From assembly GCF_029360665.1 (NCBI RefSeq), contig NZ_JARDUB010000001.1, positions 744,001 through 808,000 of the forward strand: a stretch of DNA of 64,000 nucleotides, read 5' to 3'. The notes beneath the pieces are model-generated. The model was not told the origin of the DNA. It saw only the letters and a program-made list of their open reading frames with translations, and made no database searches. Below are positions 44,405 through 57,900 of this stretch, in pieces; the stretch's first letter is position 1; each line of letters begins with the position of its first letter. The DNA comes from Eudoraea chungangensis. GTDB taxonomy: Bacteria; Bacteroidota; Bacteroidia; Flavobacteriales; Flavobacteriaceae. The position numbers and the translations under genes were made by a program.

Positions 44405-44432
44405 AAAAACCCTTCTAAATGGAAGGGTTTTT
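44405..44432. terminator. Bidirectional intrinsic terminator
   Basis: An inverted repeat: AAAAACCCTTC (44405-44415), a 6-base loop, and GAAGGGTTTTT (44422-44432). The stem is 11 pairs with T-runs on both strands, so it can end the LysE transcript from the left and the tRNA-Cys transcript from the right. Confidence 0.85.
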
Positions 44433-44505
44433 GGAGGCATCGAGCGGATTCGAACCGCTGTACAAGCTTTTGCAGAGCTGTGCCTAGCCACTCGGCCACG
44501 ATGCC
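44432..44505 (-). tRNA. tRNA-Cys (anticodon GCA)
   Basis: The minus strand folds as a complete tRNA: 7-base acceptor stem GGCATCG/CGATGCC, D arm GCC-GGC, anticodon loop CTGCAAA with GCA, and T arm AGCGG-TTCGAAT-CCGCT. The discriminator is U, typical of tRNA-Cys, and the 3' CCA is encoded (74 bases with CCA). The base of the anticodon stem has a C-U mismatch. A -7 box precedes it and the terminator follows at once. Confidence 0.96.
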
Positions 44506-44517
44506 ATTAGAAAGGGT

Positions 44518-44525
44518 CAAAGGTA
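44518..44525 (-). promoter_or_regulatory. Putative tRNA-Cys promoter -7 box
   Basis: The minus strand reads TACCTTTG, an exact TAnnTTTG match 12 bases before the tRNA 5' end. No matching -33 TTG was seen. Confidence 0.45.
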
Positions 44526-44551
44526 CTATTTTTTCCTACTTAGAAAAACAC

Positions 44552-44911
44552 TTAGGACCTCTTTTTATTTAGCTCAATAGTTACCATCTCAACATCTCCT
44601 CCTATAGGGGGATTTACTTTTGAAACGGTTATGGAAATTTCATCTACGGCATCTAATTCTCGAAAAACGCGATCAATTATTCTGTTTCCAACATGTTCCA
44701 GTAGTTTGGACTTAATTTCCATTTCTTCTTTAACAATATGGTTTATGTGAACATAATCAACAGTGTCAGCAAGTTTGTCGGAAAGAGCTGCTTCTCTAAG
44801 ATTTGCGAGAACTTCAATAGTAACCAAGTAGTCGCTTCCAATTAAGCCTTCTTCTCTTAGACAGCCATGGTTGGCATAAACCCTAATATTTTCAATTCTT
44901 ATCTTGCCCAT
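44552..44911 (-). CDS. folB: Dihydroneopterin aldolase
   Basis: Folate-pathway enzyme converting 7,8-dihydroneopterin to 6-hydroxymethyl-dihydropterin and glycolaldehyde. From the ATG at 44911 it is 119 residues, the usual FolB size, and starts MGKIRIENIRVYANHGCL. An in-frame ATG 30 bases upstream lies before the -7 box and is unlikely to be used. The conserved active-site region YANHGCLREE and the SKVNPPIGGDVEMV segment are present. It is read separately from the spr operon, by its own -7 box at 44928. Confidence 0.93.
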   Translation of the reverse strand: MGKIRIENIRVYANHGCLREEGLIGSDYLVTIEVLANLREAALSDKLADTVDYVHINHIVKEEMEIKSKLLEHVGNRIIDRVFRELDAVDEISITVSKVNPPIGGDVEMVTIELNKKRS

Positions 44912-44927
44912 TCTTATAAAATAAGTG

Positions 44928-44935
44928 CAAACATA
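44928..44935 (-). promoter_or_regulatory. Putative folB promoter -7 box
   Basis: The minus strand reads TATGTTTG, an exact TAnnTTTG match 16 bases upstream of the chosen folB ATG. It lies downstream of the alternative ATG at 44941, which supports the shorter start. Confidence 0.5.
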
Positions 44936-44953
44936 AGACAAAGAAAGTATTTT

Positions 44954-45898
44954 CTAATACGTACAGCGACAATTACTAATCCCTTGGAATAGATCCACAC
45001 CGATAGTTACAACGTGAGTTCCGGTACTAAAGCCCAGAATTTCATTGAGTATAATTTGATAAGAGTAGCCAAAATAGAAGTTGCTCTTTTTTAATCCCAC
45101 CAAAGGAGCAATATATAAGGGATCCCCAATCTGATCGTTCAGAAAGCGATAGGTGGCACCGACATAATAATAGTCTTCAAAATCGTACCATCTAAACTTT
45201 GCATTTAAATCGGTCACAGATCTTCCGTCACTTTCAAACCATTGAAAGAAGACAGAGGGTTCAATTTCAAAATTGCTATTCTTGTTTTTGCTAAATCTAT
45301 ATCCGGTGTATAAATAGTAATTTCTTAATTGATTTGGTTCTGATATTGGATTAAATTTAGTTAGGTCCTTATCAAGAATATTGGAGGCATTTAAACTAAG
45401 ATAATACTTGTTTTTTCGGTATAAAACGCCAATGTCAAAGTTATGATTGGTTGTGGAACGATCATCTGTTACACTTGGGTCAAAACCGTCAAAATTTTCA
45501 ATATCAATTCTAAATTGATTAAAATTATAGGACAAACCAAAAGATAGAAACTCGTCTTCGTATCGATCTAGAGTAAGGTGGTGGGCAAAGGAAAGTCTTG
45601 CTCCTCTTTGCTTAGTTTCCCCATTGCTATCGTTGTATAAGACCATGCCTATACCAGATTTATTTCCAATTCTTCCGTCTGCAGCCAAAGACTGTGTGTC
45701 TGGAGCATCTTCAATTCCTACCCATTGTGTAAGACCATTAATTCTTATTTTTATATGATCTCCAACACCAGCATATGTAGGGGACACTACAAATGGGTTG
45801 TCTGCCAAATACTGGGATAATTGGGGGAGCGTTAGCTCTTGTCCACGAGAGACAAAGGCAACTAGCAGCAGTATTGAGCAAATTAATCTATTGCGCAT
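44954..45898 (-). CDS. sprF: PorP/SprF family type IX secretion-associated outer-membrane protein
   Basis: A 314-residue outer-membrane beta-barrel of the PorP/SprF family with a signal peptide (to about residue 19, SRGQE). The family motif region LPQLSQYLADNPFVVSPTYAG opens the mature protein, followed by alternating strands up to the C-terminal FSTGTHVVTIGVDLFQG. In gliding flavobacteria SprF is needed for export of the SprB adhesin to the cell surface. Here it sits 21 bases downstream of the giant SprB-like gene, the same order as in the sprCDBF operon. The symbol rests on family plus gene order. Confidence 0.82.
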   Translation of the reverse strand: MRNRLICSILLLVAFVSRGQELTLPQLSQYLADNPFVVSPTYAGVGDHIKIRINGLTQWVGIEDAPDTQSLAADGRIGNKSGIGMVLYNDSNGETKQRGARLSFAHHLTLDRYEDEFLSFGLSYNFNQFRIDIENFDGFDPSVTDDRSTTNHNFDIGVLYRKNKYYLSLNASNILDKDLTKFNPISEPNQLRNYYLYTGYRFSKNKNSNFEIEPSVFFQWFESDGRSVTDLNAKFRWYDFEDYYYVGATYRFLNDQIGDPLYIAPLVGLKKSNFYFGYSYQIILNEILGFSTGTHVVTIGVDLFQGISNCRCTY

Positions 45899-45919
45899 AA
45901 TTCTTTTAGGTTAAGTTCG

Positions 45920-48900
45920 CTATCTATATAAGGTGAAATGGCCAACAAATTCTCTGTCATCTACTTCTCCTTTGAGTTTTATCACATACCAATAATCTCC
46001 TGTTGGGAGTTCTGATCCTTGGTATAATCCATTCCATCCAGCATCTCCATAACCCATCCTATAGACCTCTCTACCATAACGATCAAATACGACGGTTAGT
46101 ATTTCTGGGAACTGTTCAATATTACGAGGGACCCAAGTATCATTTAGGCCATCGCCGTCTGGGGTAAAGAAATTCGGAATCTCGATATCTATAAATTCCA
46201 TAAATATCTCTGCAGACGTTTCACATCCATTCTCATCTACCACTATAACCGTATAAGTATCTGTTCTATTGATATAGTAGGTATTGTCATTTCCATTATC
46301 GACCCCATCAAAATAGAAGGTATAATCTTCCAAACCACCGGTTGCTATGGCCGTTATTTCGTTCAGATTTTGTTGCTCAAGGCTAATAGTAAGGGGTTCA
46401 AAGTCTTGAATTTCAAAATCGATAGTTAGAACACATCCATTAGCGTGTGCAATTGCCAGATAATGATTCCCGGGAGTAATATTGCTAAAATCTGGGTCCA
46501 AGACCATATCAGCAGGATCAGTTGAATCTAAAGCATACATTACTGAGCCAAGAACAGTAGGATCTTCGAGCGTAATTTCCAGGCTGTTCTCAAGAAAATT
46601 GTCGGTACACTCATAGATAGGCTCAACTAGGGCATTTATATTTACGCCGGGCTCAATTTCAACAATAACATTAGTTTCACAACCCATGGCGTCCTGTATG
46701 AATATAACATAGGTGCCGGCTGCAAGATTATTAAATTGTACCTGGTCTAAAATGTAGTCAGACGCACTATTTGAATTAAACGCCGTGCTATAAGGTGCTG
46801 TTCCCCCAGAAATTGTTAATTGAATCTCCCCATCTTCATTGCCTATACACACTTCTGGAAGCGCAGTAAAGGTAGCAGCTAAAGGACTAGGCTCAATTAT
46901 TGTAAACTGGAATGGGATAAAACATCCGCTTTCGTCTTGGGCAATAACGTCATAAACGCCCGGTTCTAGGTCTTCGAATGTATTTTCTGTATCAAATTGA
47001 TTTAAGAAAGGGCTAATAGCGTACTGAATGGTACCAGTACCACCAGATACTTCTACTGTAATAGTTCCATCGTTTTGACCCGCACAAGTAACATCGGTAA
47101 ACTCCTCCCGAACAACCTGTAAGGGAAGTGGCTCTGTGATTATAACTTCCGTAGAGACCTCAATACAATCACCGCTTGATACTCTAATAAAGTAACTGCC
47201 ACTGGCCAACATATTAAATGTATTTGAAGTTTGAGGCCCGGCGATGAGGTTTGTTAACGTAGCATCTCCAAATAGTTCGTAGCTGTAATTACCTAGCCCG
47301 CCTCTTGCTTCGGCAATAATGGTAGCGGTTGCTTCGCCGGTACAATTTATTATGGCAGCGGTTTCATCTAAGTTTATGGTTAACGGAATTAACGGATCTA
47401 CAGATATTTGATTCGAAATAGATGCTTCACACCCGAAAGAATCTCTTACATAATATTGATAATTGCCGTCTGGGACCGTAAATACATGCGTATTTCCAAA
47501 ATCAAAGGCTGTAAATGAAGTTCCATCCAGACTAAACTCATAAGGTCCTGTTCCCCCCGTTGCACTTAGTTCTAATTCCGCCTGATCAATACAGGTTAAG
47601 CCAGAAAGCTGAATCAAATTGCTAGACACATCCGAGGGTTCGGTAATGGTTACTTGTGCCGTCTCTATGCCACAGCTCCAGTTGTCTGAAATTGTTATGC
47701 TGTAAACACCAGCACCTAAGTTATCAAATGTAGGACTTAATTGTCCACCACTACTAAAGTCAATTGTGGTTCCTGTTGGATCATAGTAATTCAGTTGGTA
47801 CTGATACGTACCCTCTCCTCCAAGGGTATTTATTGCAGAAACGCTTGCATTTGTATCACCAAAACAAACTAAATTAGTTGGCGTAGCGGTTATCCCAGCC
47901 GTAATGGGCATCGGCAAAATCAATGTTTCCACTTCGTTTATAATACAACCGCCATTATCTGTAATTTCGACATCAAAATTGCCGGCAGACAAGCCAGTAA
48001 ATACATTACTATTTACACCAGTAACGGTATATGTCTGCGTAGTTGTGTTGTTTGTTAATACAATGTCGTAAGGCCCATACCCTCCTGATGGCGTTACTAT
48101 TATTTCGCCCTGATCATTGCTACAGCTTACGTTAGCCAGAGGGCTTACAATGGCTGTTAGCGGCATATCAGGAGAAATTATGGTGCTTATATCAGAGTCT
48201 TCTACACACAATGGATTGGCTGTTTGTCTAACCCTTACAAAGTAATTACCCCCAGAAAGTCCGATAATACTTAAAGGATTGGTACTCGTGTTTGCCGAGC
48301 CCGTTATTCCGGTGGTTACTCCGGCGGCATCAAACACCTCATAATCATAAGCGCCTGTATATCCTGAAATCGTTATTTCTAAAGCGCCATCGGCACCACC
48401 AAAACAGCTAACTTGGCTCACAGGGTTCGACGCTACTGTTATCAAATCAAAGGGCAAAATTTCATAAGGGGCCGTATCGACATAACATCCGGTTGTTGTA
48501 TCTGTAATCCTAAAAGTATAACTGCCAGCCGCGGACAAATCAAATATTGCAGACGTGTTTGTAGGATTAGATGTAAGTGTTCCGTTAGGGTTTGCTAAAG
48601 GAAGCAATTCAAAAGTATAGGTGTTACCAGGATTGCCATCATCTGTTACAGATATCAATACCTCTTCTGGATTTGCACAGCTTATGGCAATATTTTGAGA
48701 TACGAGCGCACTAAATGTATTAATAGGCGATATAGAAACAAGGTCTGTTTCAGTACAGCCATTTGCGTCGCTGACATAGACAGTAATATTTTGTACAACA
48801 CCAGTATCGACTACCTCAAAAGAGCTTGAGCTTTGGAAATTAACATTGTCAATACTATATAAATAAGGAGCGGTACCAGTTCCAGGAGTTACACTAACAC

Positions 48901-51900
48901 TAAGAGTGGAAGTGCTTACCACATTGGCTGGACTACAACTAAATGCAGTAGCGTTTGCAGATACAACTAAAGCTAAAGGTTCTCCCACTGTCACTGCTTC
49001 CCTAAGAGAGCATCCTCTTGCCGAAACTGCTTCTACTTCATAAGTCCCAGCAGACAAGCCATTAAATGTTGGACTAGCCTGAGGTCCGGCAATTAGCACT
49101 CCGAGATTGTCATATAGATTATATTGATATATTGGATTATCATTTGTACCTGGAGTTGATGCACTAAGCACAATGGATATGCTGCCATCACTTAGACCAT
49201 TACAGGAAACATCTACAATGTCGTGCGGATCAAAAGCAACGATTGATGGTGCAATTAATTCGGTTGAGATTGTTTTGGTACAAACGGGATTTGTAGTGTC
49301 TAAATCTGTAACTACAAAATCATAAAGGCCTGCCTGATCTAGCCCAACAAAGACACCAGAATTGTTGCTGCTGGTTGTAATGCCATCAGGATAGGTCACA
49401 GTATAGTCTAGATTTAAGGAGCCTCCAGTTACCGTAATTGTAATTTCCCCATCTGGATTGATAGTACAATCTAGTGGCTTTACTAAAGTACTCACCAAGT
49501 TCATTTCTTCATAAAGTACTTCTGGCCCGATAGTAGCAGTACAGGCCCATTGGTCCGTTATTACTACTTCATAGGAACCAGCACCGAGTCCTGTAAATAC
49601 TGTGGTAGTCTGTGGCGCACCAAATGGCGTTGAATCTTTGATAAGCTGATAACTATAGTTGGCATTCTGCCCTCCTGTAGTTCCAACAACTTCTAATTCG
49701 CCTTCTAAATTGGTACAATTCTCTTGATTTACCTGCAGACTTGCTGTAATAGGAGCAGGATCAGCCAAGACAATGCCATTTTGAACTAATTGTTCACAAC
49801 CATTTTGGTCAATTACCCAAGCTTCATATGTTCCGGCAGTCAGATTTTCAAACCTGGGAGACACCAAGTAGTCTCCAGGGCCAGTAGGACTGACAACTCC
49901 GACATAATAAGAATAGCCTCCCCATCCACCAGCGGCATCAATTACTTCAAGAATACCATCGTTACCTAAACAAGTAATATCACTCAGGTTGACGTTAGCA
50001 GTAATTGCCTGGCTTGGTCCGTTAATACTGAAGGCTTCTATATTAACACAACTTGGATTATTGGTTTGACTTATCTCAACATAATAGCTTCCCGCAGGCA
50101 GGTTAACCACTGCGCTAGGCCCATTACCAGCTTCATTTCCAGTTAATATAGAAATATCATCTGCTATATTTACTGCTGTCCCATTGGTGTCCCATACCTC
50201 CCAGTCGAATCCACCAGGATAAGTAGCGTCTACAAGTTCAAACGTAACCTCCCCAGTAGAAGTTCCAAAACAAATAACATCTTGTAACTTGTCTACAACA
50301 ATATTGAAAGTGTTTGGGTCTTCTAACACCTCAGAAGTTGTTATGATACAACCCGTATCTAAATGACGGACCATAAAATTGTAAGTGCCGATATCCAAAC
50401 CAGAGAATACATTTGATGCCTGATAGTTTAGGCCATTATCAATGCTGTATTCAAATCGCGTTGGATCGTTATTGATGGAGGTGGCAGTTATTGATATTTC
50501 GCCATCTAAACCTGGATTACAACTGATTGGGTTTGTAATAGCTGCAGTGGCAGTGAGAAGCTCATCATAAGGTAAAATAACACCAGTTGTACTACCAAGA
50601 CACCCATTGGAGTCATAAACATTAATTGTATAGCTACCTCCTAAGGGGTTTGTTTCCGTATATGAGGAATTTCCCCCTAGCTGTAAGACTACATCGTCAC
50701 CTAAGGGTGCGGTTCCTTGATTGTTTATAAATTCATAAACCACATAAGAACCACTTCCTCCGCTGATTAAGGTATTGTCTATGCTAATAGTTGCATTGCT
50801 ATTATTATTTCCAGAGACACAGCTAAACTCTACAATGGTTGGTGCTGGTAAGGTGATTACCCCGGGCTCACCTATGATAATTCCAGAAATATCAAATGTA
50901 CAACCATTGGTTCCTGTAGCCGTAATAGTATAATTATTTGGCGGAAGATTTTCAAAAGAGTTGGTTGCAGCGTTAAAAGTTCCTGCGACTGGCAATATAG
51001 TATAGCTCAAAGGGCTTATTCCGTTGTCTGTTTCTGTAAGGGTAATTGAGCCGTCATTGGCACCATTACAGCTAACATCTAAATGCGTTTCTGTGAAAGT
51101 TGGCGTGATACTAGCAGGAACTTCTACCGTGAATACTCTATTACATTCTGGCCCACTTGTGTTGTTGTCATAAACAGTTATTGTATAAGTTCCAGGGGCG
51201 CTTGCAAGATTCCATACAAATGGATTTGCAGTCAATGAAGTTCTTGCCTCGTTAACAGGCCCTGCGATTTCGAAATCATAGTCATTAGACCCAGCCGTTA
51301 CTTCAATAGTTATTTCGCCATTAGGGCTAAGCGAACAGTCTATTAACTTTGTTAAGTTCACACTTGCCTCAAGTACAGGGTATACTTCAACTACCGCAGT
51401 ATCTGAACACCCATTACTATCAATTATTGAAATGTTATAAGTGCCTGGTGTAACATTTGTAAAGACCCCTCCATTATCTGCGTAGCTTAAGCCACCATCA
51501 TTGGAATATAGTATTTGGGCTGCAGTACTACTCGCTGTTATTGTCAAAGAAGGATCTGAGGAGCAGTTCTCTACGGCTATAGCATCTATTGTAGGATTAG
51601 GGGAAAGCAATAGGTTAATTGGGCCAAAATCACTAAAACAACCGAATTGATCTTCTACTCTAACAAAGTAATCCCCAGCAGGAGAATTGGCAGCGATTTC
51701 AATAGGATTATCAGGAGTATTACTAATCGTTGTAAAACCAACAGGACCAGTAACTGTATATGTATAAATGCCGCCACCACCAATTACATTGTCTACAGAA
51801 ATTATTCCTGGCGCATTACATGTAATATCCTGAACCTTACTAAGGCTGGCATTAATTTGGTCTAGTTCTTCAATTAATATGTTCTCACTTCCAGAGACAC

Positions 51901-54900
51901 AATTGTCAACATTTAGAGCATCTACTTCAGTAACTACGATATAGTATTCTGCTGGCGCCAAACCATTAACAGTAATAGTTGGAGAATACGGTATATTCCC
52001 ACCACTACTTGTAACCAATGCGCCCGTAGCAACGTTGTAGAATTCCCATCGCATGGAAGGCTCTATATTTCCGTCCGTATCTGTAAGCGTGTAGGTAATT
52101 TCTGCATCATTGGATCCAAAACACGATGGTTCATAGCTGGCCGTAATTTCTATAGGATTGGTGGTAATGTCATTTACATTTACATTACTTTGCCTGATAC
52201 AACCACTTGAATCTCTTACATAAAATACGTAAGTCTTACCAGGTATAAGGGCTGTCCACGTATGACTTAAAGGCACCGGCGCCGTCCAAGCCGCAGTAAG
52301 CGGATTAAATGTGGAAGGATCATCTGTATAGGCATATTCATAATTAGGCACACCTTGTGTTCCTTGCACAGTTACCTGTAAATCATTACAGTTAACAACA
52401 ACCGTAGATATTGTAATATCTAAGTCGTCAAGAGGATAAGGAATTACGTATCTGGGCAGATCGGTCTGACAAACAGTATTTCCTAGACCGTCAACTGTTC
52501 TCATGGAAGGAAACACACTAACTCCAGAGAAATAACCGGTAAGCACATCACTAGTTCCTGGAGCACTATTATCTCCTGTCCAGGTGGCACCTCCATCCGC
52601 ACTAAATTCAATGGTTCCCAAGGTTGTCGGATAGTTCGTAAACCTAAACCCATAGTCATTTGGATCAACACTGCCGCAGGCAGCAGGCAATACACCACTA
52701 ATATCGGCAGTTAGCTCGTCAGGATTGTTTATTAAAATAGGACTGTCCGAAACCATACATCCAAAAGCGTCAGTAACGTTAATCGTATAGTTTCCGGGCA
52801 ATAGGTTAAAATAGCTTCTTGTGGTAGAAAGTATGTTGTTATTTGTTTCGTTAGACGCACCACCATTGTCTAAGTCGATTATTTCATAAGTAAAAGGACC
52901 GTCACCACCAGTAATAGTTACCTCTATAGAACCTGTGCCATCATGACATTCTGGATCGGTTGGTGTAGTTGTGAAAACCAATGGATTGGCAGGTAAAACA
53001 CTTACCGTCTGCATGTTCTCGCAAAAAGGAACTATGGCCGAATTGTCTCGGACATAAACGTCAAAGTCTCCTTCATTTCCAGCAGATACAGCAAAGGTAT
53101 TAGTAGTCGAGAAGGCGCTAGACGGACTATTTCCAGTGGGCACAAAGGCGTACTCATAAGCTCCGTTACCACCTGTGGCATTTGCGGTAATAGTTCCGTC
53201 TGCACAAGAACTAATATCTATAACATCAATGGTTACCGATAAATTTGGATGAATAGTTAGGCTTTGTTGTATTCCTACACAGCCGAATTGATCTCTTACA
53301 TCTATGGTGTAATTGCCGTCAGATAGGCCATTAAAGGTGTAAGTTGTAGCATTGCTCGGCGATGGCGTTAACCATGGCCCGGAATTTAAGCTAAATTGGT
53401 ATTCACCATTTCCAAGGGTAACATCTACTTGTATACTTGCATCATTGATACCGCTATAGCAAGCCGTAGGTGTAGAGGTAAATGTAATAGCCTGAGGAGC
53501 CACAACGCTTATTGCCGAATCAATAGGATCTTCACACGAATTTGTGTCTAAAACCCTAATTATATAATCACCTGTAGGAAGACCAGTAAAGACAGCATTT
53601 GTACTATATGCACTTAGTATTGCACCCAAAGTATCTTCTAACTGATATTGATAAGAAGGTGTTCCTCCTATAGCGGAAGCGGTAATCGTTGCTCCTGCAT
53701 TACTACAGGTTGCTACTTCCGTAATTAGGGCACTTGCCACTAAAAGAGAAGGCTCTAAAAGGGTTTCAGAAAGTATAACAGAACAGCTGTTATCCAATAC
53801 ATCTCTTACTTCAATGGTATTAACACCAGCTGAAAGTCCGCTAATGATAATGGGAGAAGCAGTTTGTGGAGCAGAGAAACTACCGCCATTTACAGAATAT
53901 TCAAAACCGTTAATGGCGTCAAAGTTTTCAACATCAAAAGTCAGTTCTCCATCGGAAAGACCGTTGCAGCTAATGTTTACAAAGGAGGTAATAGAGGCGT
54001 CAAAAGCATTCCCATCCTCTACTACTACGTCAATACTTACGGTAGAAGGACATACTTCAGGAATTTGAAAGGCCTCAATATCATCAATGGCAATATCATT
54101 TCCACCTGTTACGGCAGAATTTGTTCGTATCACAATGTCCAGATTGTTAATTGCTCCTGGATTTAATGTAACCGTATAGTTTTGCCAATCATTAGCATTA
54201 TTATTTTTTGGTATATTACCAGTTGTGGTGCTAGCAATGACCGTTCCGCCACCATCCACTAACTGTATATTAATATCTGGATCCGCTCCACCAGTGCCCA
54301 CTCGTAAGAGGTTAAATGCCCACAGTGAAATTGTAATATCTCTATTGGGAAGGACTTCAATATCTCTTTTAGCATAAATTATTCCATTAGGCCCAACCGC
54401 TCCGCCTACATTCATTGCCAAGAATCTACCATTAGGCACTGCAGAATGGTCGTTAGGGCTTCTCCAGGACCCATATGGACGAACAATTAACTGGGTTACC
54501 GAATATTCACCATCTTGAATCCTATCACTTATTGCCCAACCGCATGAGTTTACAGAACCATCTTGTGGTTCGTAACAATATGCAGGGTCTACTTCTGTGA
54601 TGCTTATATTTGGACCAGCACCAAAGTCTTCTAATAACAAACTACTAGGAGAAGGAGGAGTACTTATGATATAGTCGGCTGTAATGGTATGGCTTCCTAC
54701 AGCTACATCTGTAAATATTGCAGAGGTCGCGGGAGTGTTTGGCATGCCGTCAATAGAATACGTATAATTATATCCTGGATTATCCGGTGTAATTGTAATG
54801 TTACCTTCACCATCACAGGCGTATGTTATTACGGGACTGATGCCTGGAGGTGTTGGTTCTGGAGCAACGGTTACATCCATGGGATATGTACAGTTGTTGC

Positions 54901-57900
54901 TGTCTCTAATAAATAAAGTATGTGTTCCGGGTAGCAGAAAACCAATTGGACTTGCCACAAAAGACGTACCTCCATCAAAGCTATATTCATAGGTTCCACT
55001 CCCCCCTTGGGCATTCGTAATTCTTACCTCAGCCCCTATAGAAGGATTACATTCAATTAGTTCCGTTACTGCTGCCGAAGCCGTAAGGGCTAAGGGCTCA
55101 GAAATGGTATATATCTGAGATATTTCACAGTTATTGGCATCTCTTACTCTTGCAGTATAGCTGCCTGCAGCAAGGTTAACAAAGCTTGGTGATGACTGGT
55201 ATGAGCCACCATTATCTATACTGAAAAGAAAAGGAGCAGCTCCGCCAGACGGTACTATAGTAAGTGTTGATTCCATAGATCCACTACAAAGAATAGGGGT
55301 ATTAGAAATTGCAAGGCTTAATGGCGCATCTTGAACTATGTTAATATCAAAAGCAGCTTCACAAAATCCTGCATTTCCGTTATTATCCCGAACATAAACA
55401 TCGTAATCACCAGTTCCGGTTATGGTAATGTTGTTTGAAGCTCCAAAATCTCCTGGAGCTGGAACTACAGCGTCTGCAACGATAGCATAGACGTAGGTTC
55501 CATCTCCACCAGCGGCATTAATGGTTACCTGAGAGTCTGTTCCGCAAGAAGTAATATTTGGGGCACTGGCACTTACACTTAGTTCCGGGTTTATGGTAAT
55601 CGTACTGGTATCCGTACAGTTATTTCCATCTAACACGTCAATGGTATAGGTTCCAGGACCAAGTCCAGCAAAAACATTGGCAACATCGTAGGGGCCACCA
55701 TTTATTCGATATTGAAAATTTCCATCTCCGCCTGAAGTAATGGAAGCAGTAAGAGTTAGGCCAACTAAAGCGTCGTAGCATAAGTCGTTCGCAGTTACGT
55801 CGAGAACAGGGGAAACGGCAGCATTAAGCACAAAAGTATCCGTTATTGAGCAGCCATTTGCATCTGTAACACTAGCGCTATAGGTACCTGCTTGGTTTAA
55901 AGAGTTGAAATTTCCTGTTGTATTGCTTAAAGAGGTCGTTAAATCGGGGTATGTAAGTGTATACGTATAACTGCCCCAACCGTCAGAGGCACTTAGGGAT
56001 ACACTACCGTCTGTAGTACAGCTAGGCTGAACTTCTGTATAGGATATGGCCAAAGGTACAGTAGGCTCTTCGACGACTACGTTGGCCAGAGCTTGGCAGT
56101 TTGTTTGATTATCCGTTACCGTAATGTCATAAGAACCAGCAGGCAGGTTTGTAAAAGGTATAGCAGTACTTGTTTCATTGGTACCATTAAAGTTTAGAGG
56201 ACCCGTAACACTGTAGTCATAAGTTGTATTAAAACCATTAACGTTGAATAAGATAGCCCCATCAGAGCCATTAAAACAACTTACATTCGTGGCTAGCTGC
56301 CCTGTTGTATTTATGGGCGTAACAGGGTTAATAGTAAAACTCTCTTCATACACACAACCTTTATTATCTGTGACTCTATAAGTGTAGGTGTCTGGCGCTA
56401 AACCATCAAAATCGGCAGTGTTCCCTGAAATCGAGGAAGCAGGAGTAGATACCGGAGCAATTATTTCAAAATTAAAGGGTGTATTTCCTCCAATTACGGT
56501 AGCGGTTACGTCTGAGGTTTGTGTGGGACAGTTTGGTTCAGTTGCAGAAAAAGTTAGATCTGTTGGAGGGTTTAATGGATCAATTATCACAGAATTGGTT
56601 ACAAAAACACATCCATTAGCATCTCTTACTGTTATAGCATAAGTACCATTAGTAAGATTAGGAAAAGTTTCCGCACCTAAACCAGCAACAAAGTTCACTC
56701 CGTCAATACTGAACTCATAAGGAGCTGAACCGCCAACAATATTTTGTGCCTCTAAAGTAGCGTCTTGCAAACAGGAATAGTCCTGTACTAGAACTGCATT
56801 TGCGGTAACTGAATCTGCTGGGCCACTAATAGTAAAAGTTTCAACATAGTCGCAAATAGCAGTGCCATTTGATTGGGTAATAGTAAGACTATAATTTCCC
56901 TGACCTAATCCAGTAAAGGTTCCTGAAACATTTGAAGCAGTACTTGTATCTGGATATGTTAATACATAGGAAGCGCTATAACCATTAAAATTAGTAACAT
57001 TAACAGCATAGGATCCGTCTGCTCCACCCAAACAGGTTTCATCAGTCACTGAGGTAGTATATTCAATAGAAGGCGCAACAGCAATCGTTGCAATATTAGA
57101 AACGAAAGTACAGTTGTTAGCATCTACAACCAGAAACTCATAATCTCCGGCCTGAGCAGCATTAAAGAAAAACTCTGAAGTGTCTTGAAAAGCACTGCCC
57201 GGAATGTCGGATACATTTGCGTATAAATCCGTACCATTATAACTCCATATGGCATAGAGATAATTGGGGTTAGGAAAACCTCCCGACCCGCTTACTGTTA
57301 TAATTCCATCGGTACAATCTATGGGTTTTGTGGTGACGGCATTTACATCTAAATCTGTAACATCATTAATAGTTACCTGTTGGGTTAAAGAACAACCATC
57401 ATCTGTTGTTACCAGTACATCATAAACCCCATCATTTAGGTTAAAGAACGTATAATTGTTATCGGTAGAAGGGCCAAAAGTGTCAATAGTGGTTCCTCCT
57501 TGCGAAATTTCATAATAGTATTGGGGTTCCACATCCAAAGCGGATATAGCTATTTCCCCTAAGCCATTACAGTCAGTGTCTTTTGTGGTGATATCCAACT
57601 GAAAGTCTCTGGTAAGAACACCGATATCTTCTAATCGGAAAATACAGCCATCAAGTACGCCTTGTTGGCGCATTTCAACGGAGTAGGCCCCATTGCTGGA
57701 AATGGTGAAACTTGGACCATTATTAGCACTATAGGGAACTAAAATAGCATCGGTAGTAGCATCTAATAATTGAAATTCATAATTGGCGGGCATATTTGTT
57801 ACCGTAATGTTTCCGGGAGAAAGACAGATTAAATCGGTGACGTTAAACTGAGGATCTAAAGGGTTTTTGAATATATTGAAGTAGAACCTGGTAAAACACC

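Noticed and set aside
44432-44505. tRNA-Cys as an integration site of a genomic island
   Set aside because: No integrase, no repeated tRNA 3' fragment was noticed, and the neighbours are an ordinary rnr operon and folB.
44912-44941. Upstream ATG for folB
   Set aside because: It precedes an exact -7 promoter box and would add ten residues absent from typical FolB proteins.
46200-57900. Repetitive DNA as CRISPR or non-coding satellite
   Set aside because: The periodicity is explained by one open frame of diverged protein repeats; there are no identical short repeats with unique spacers.
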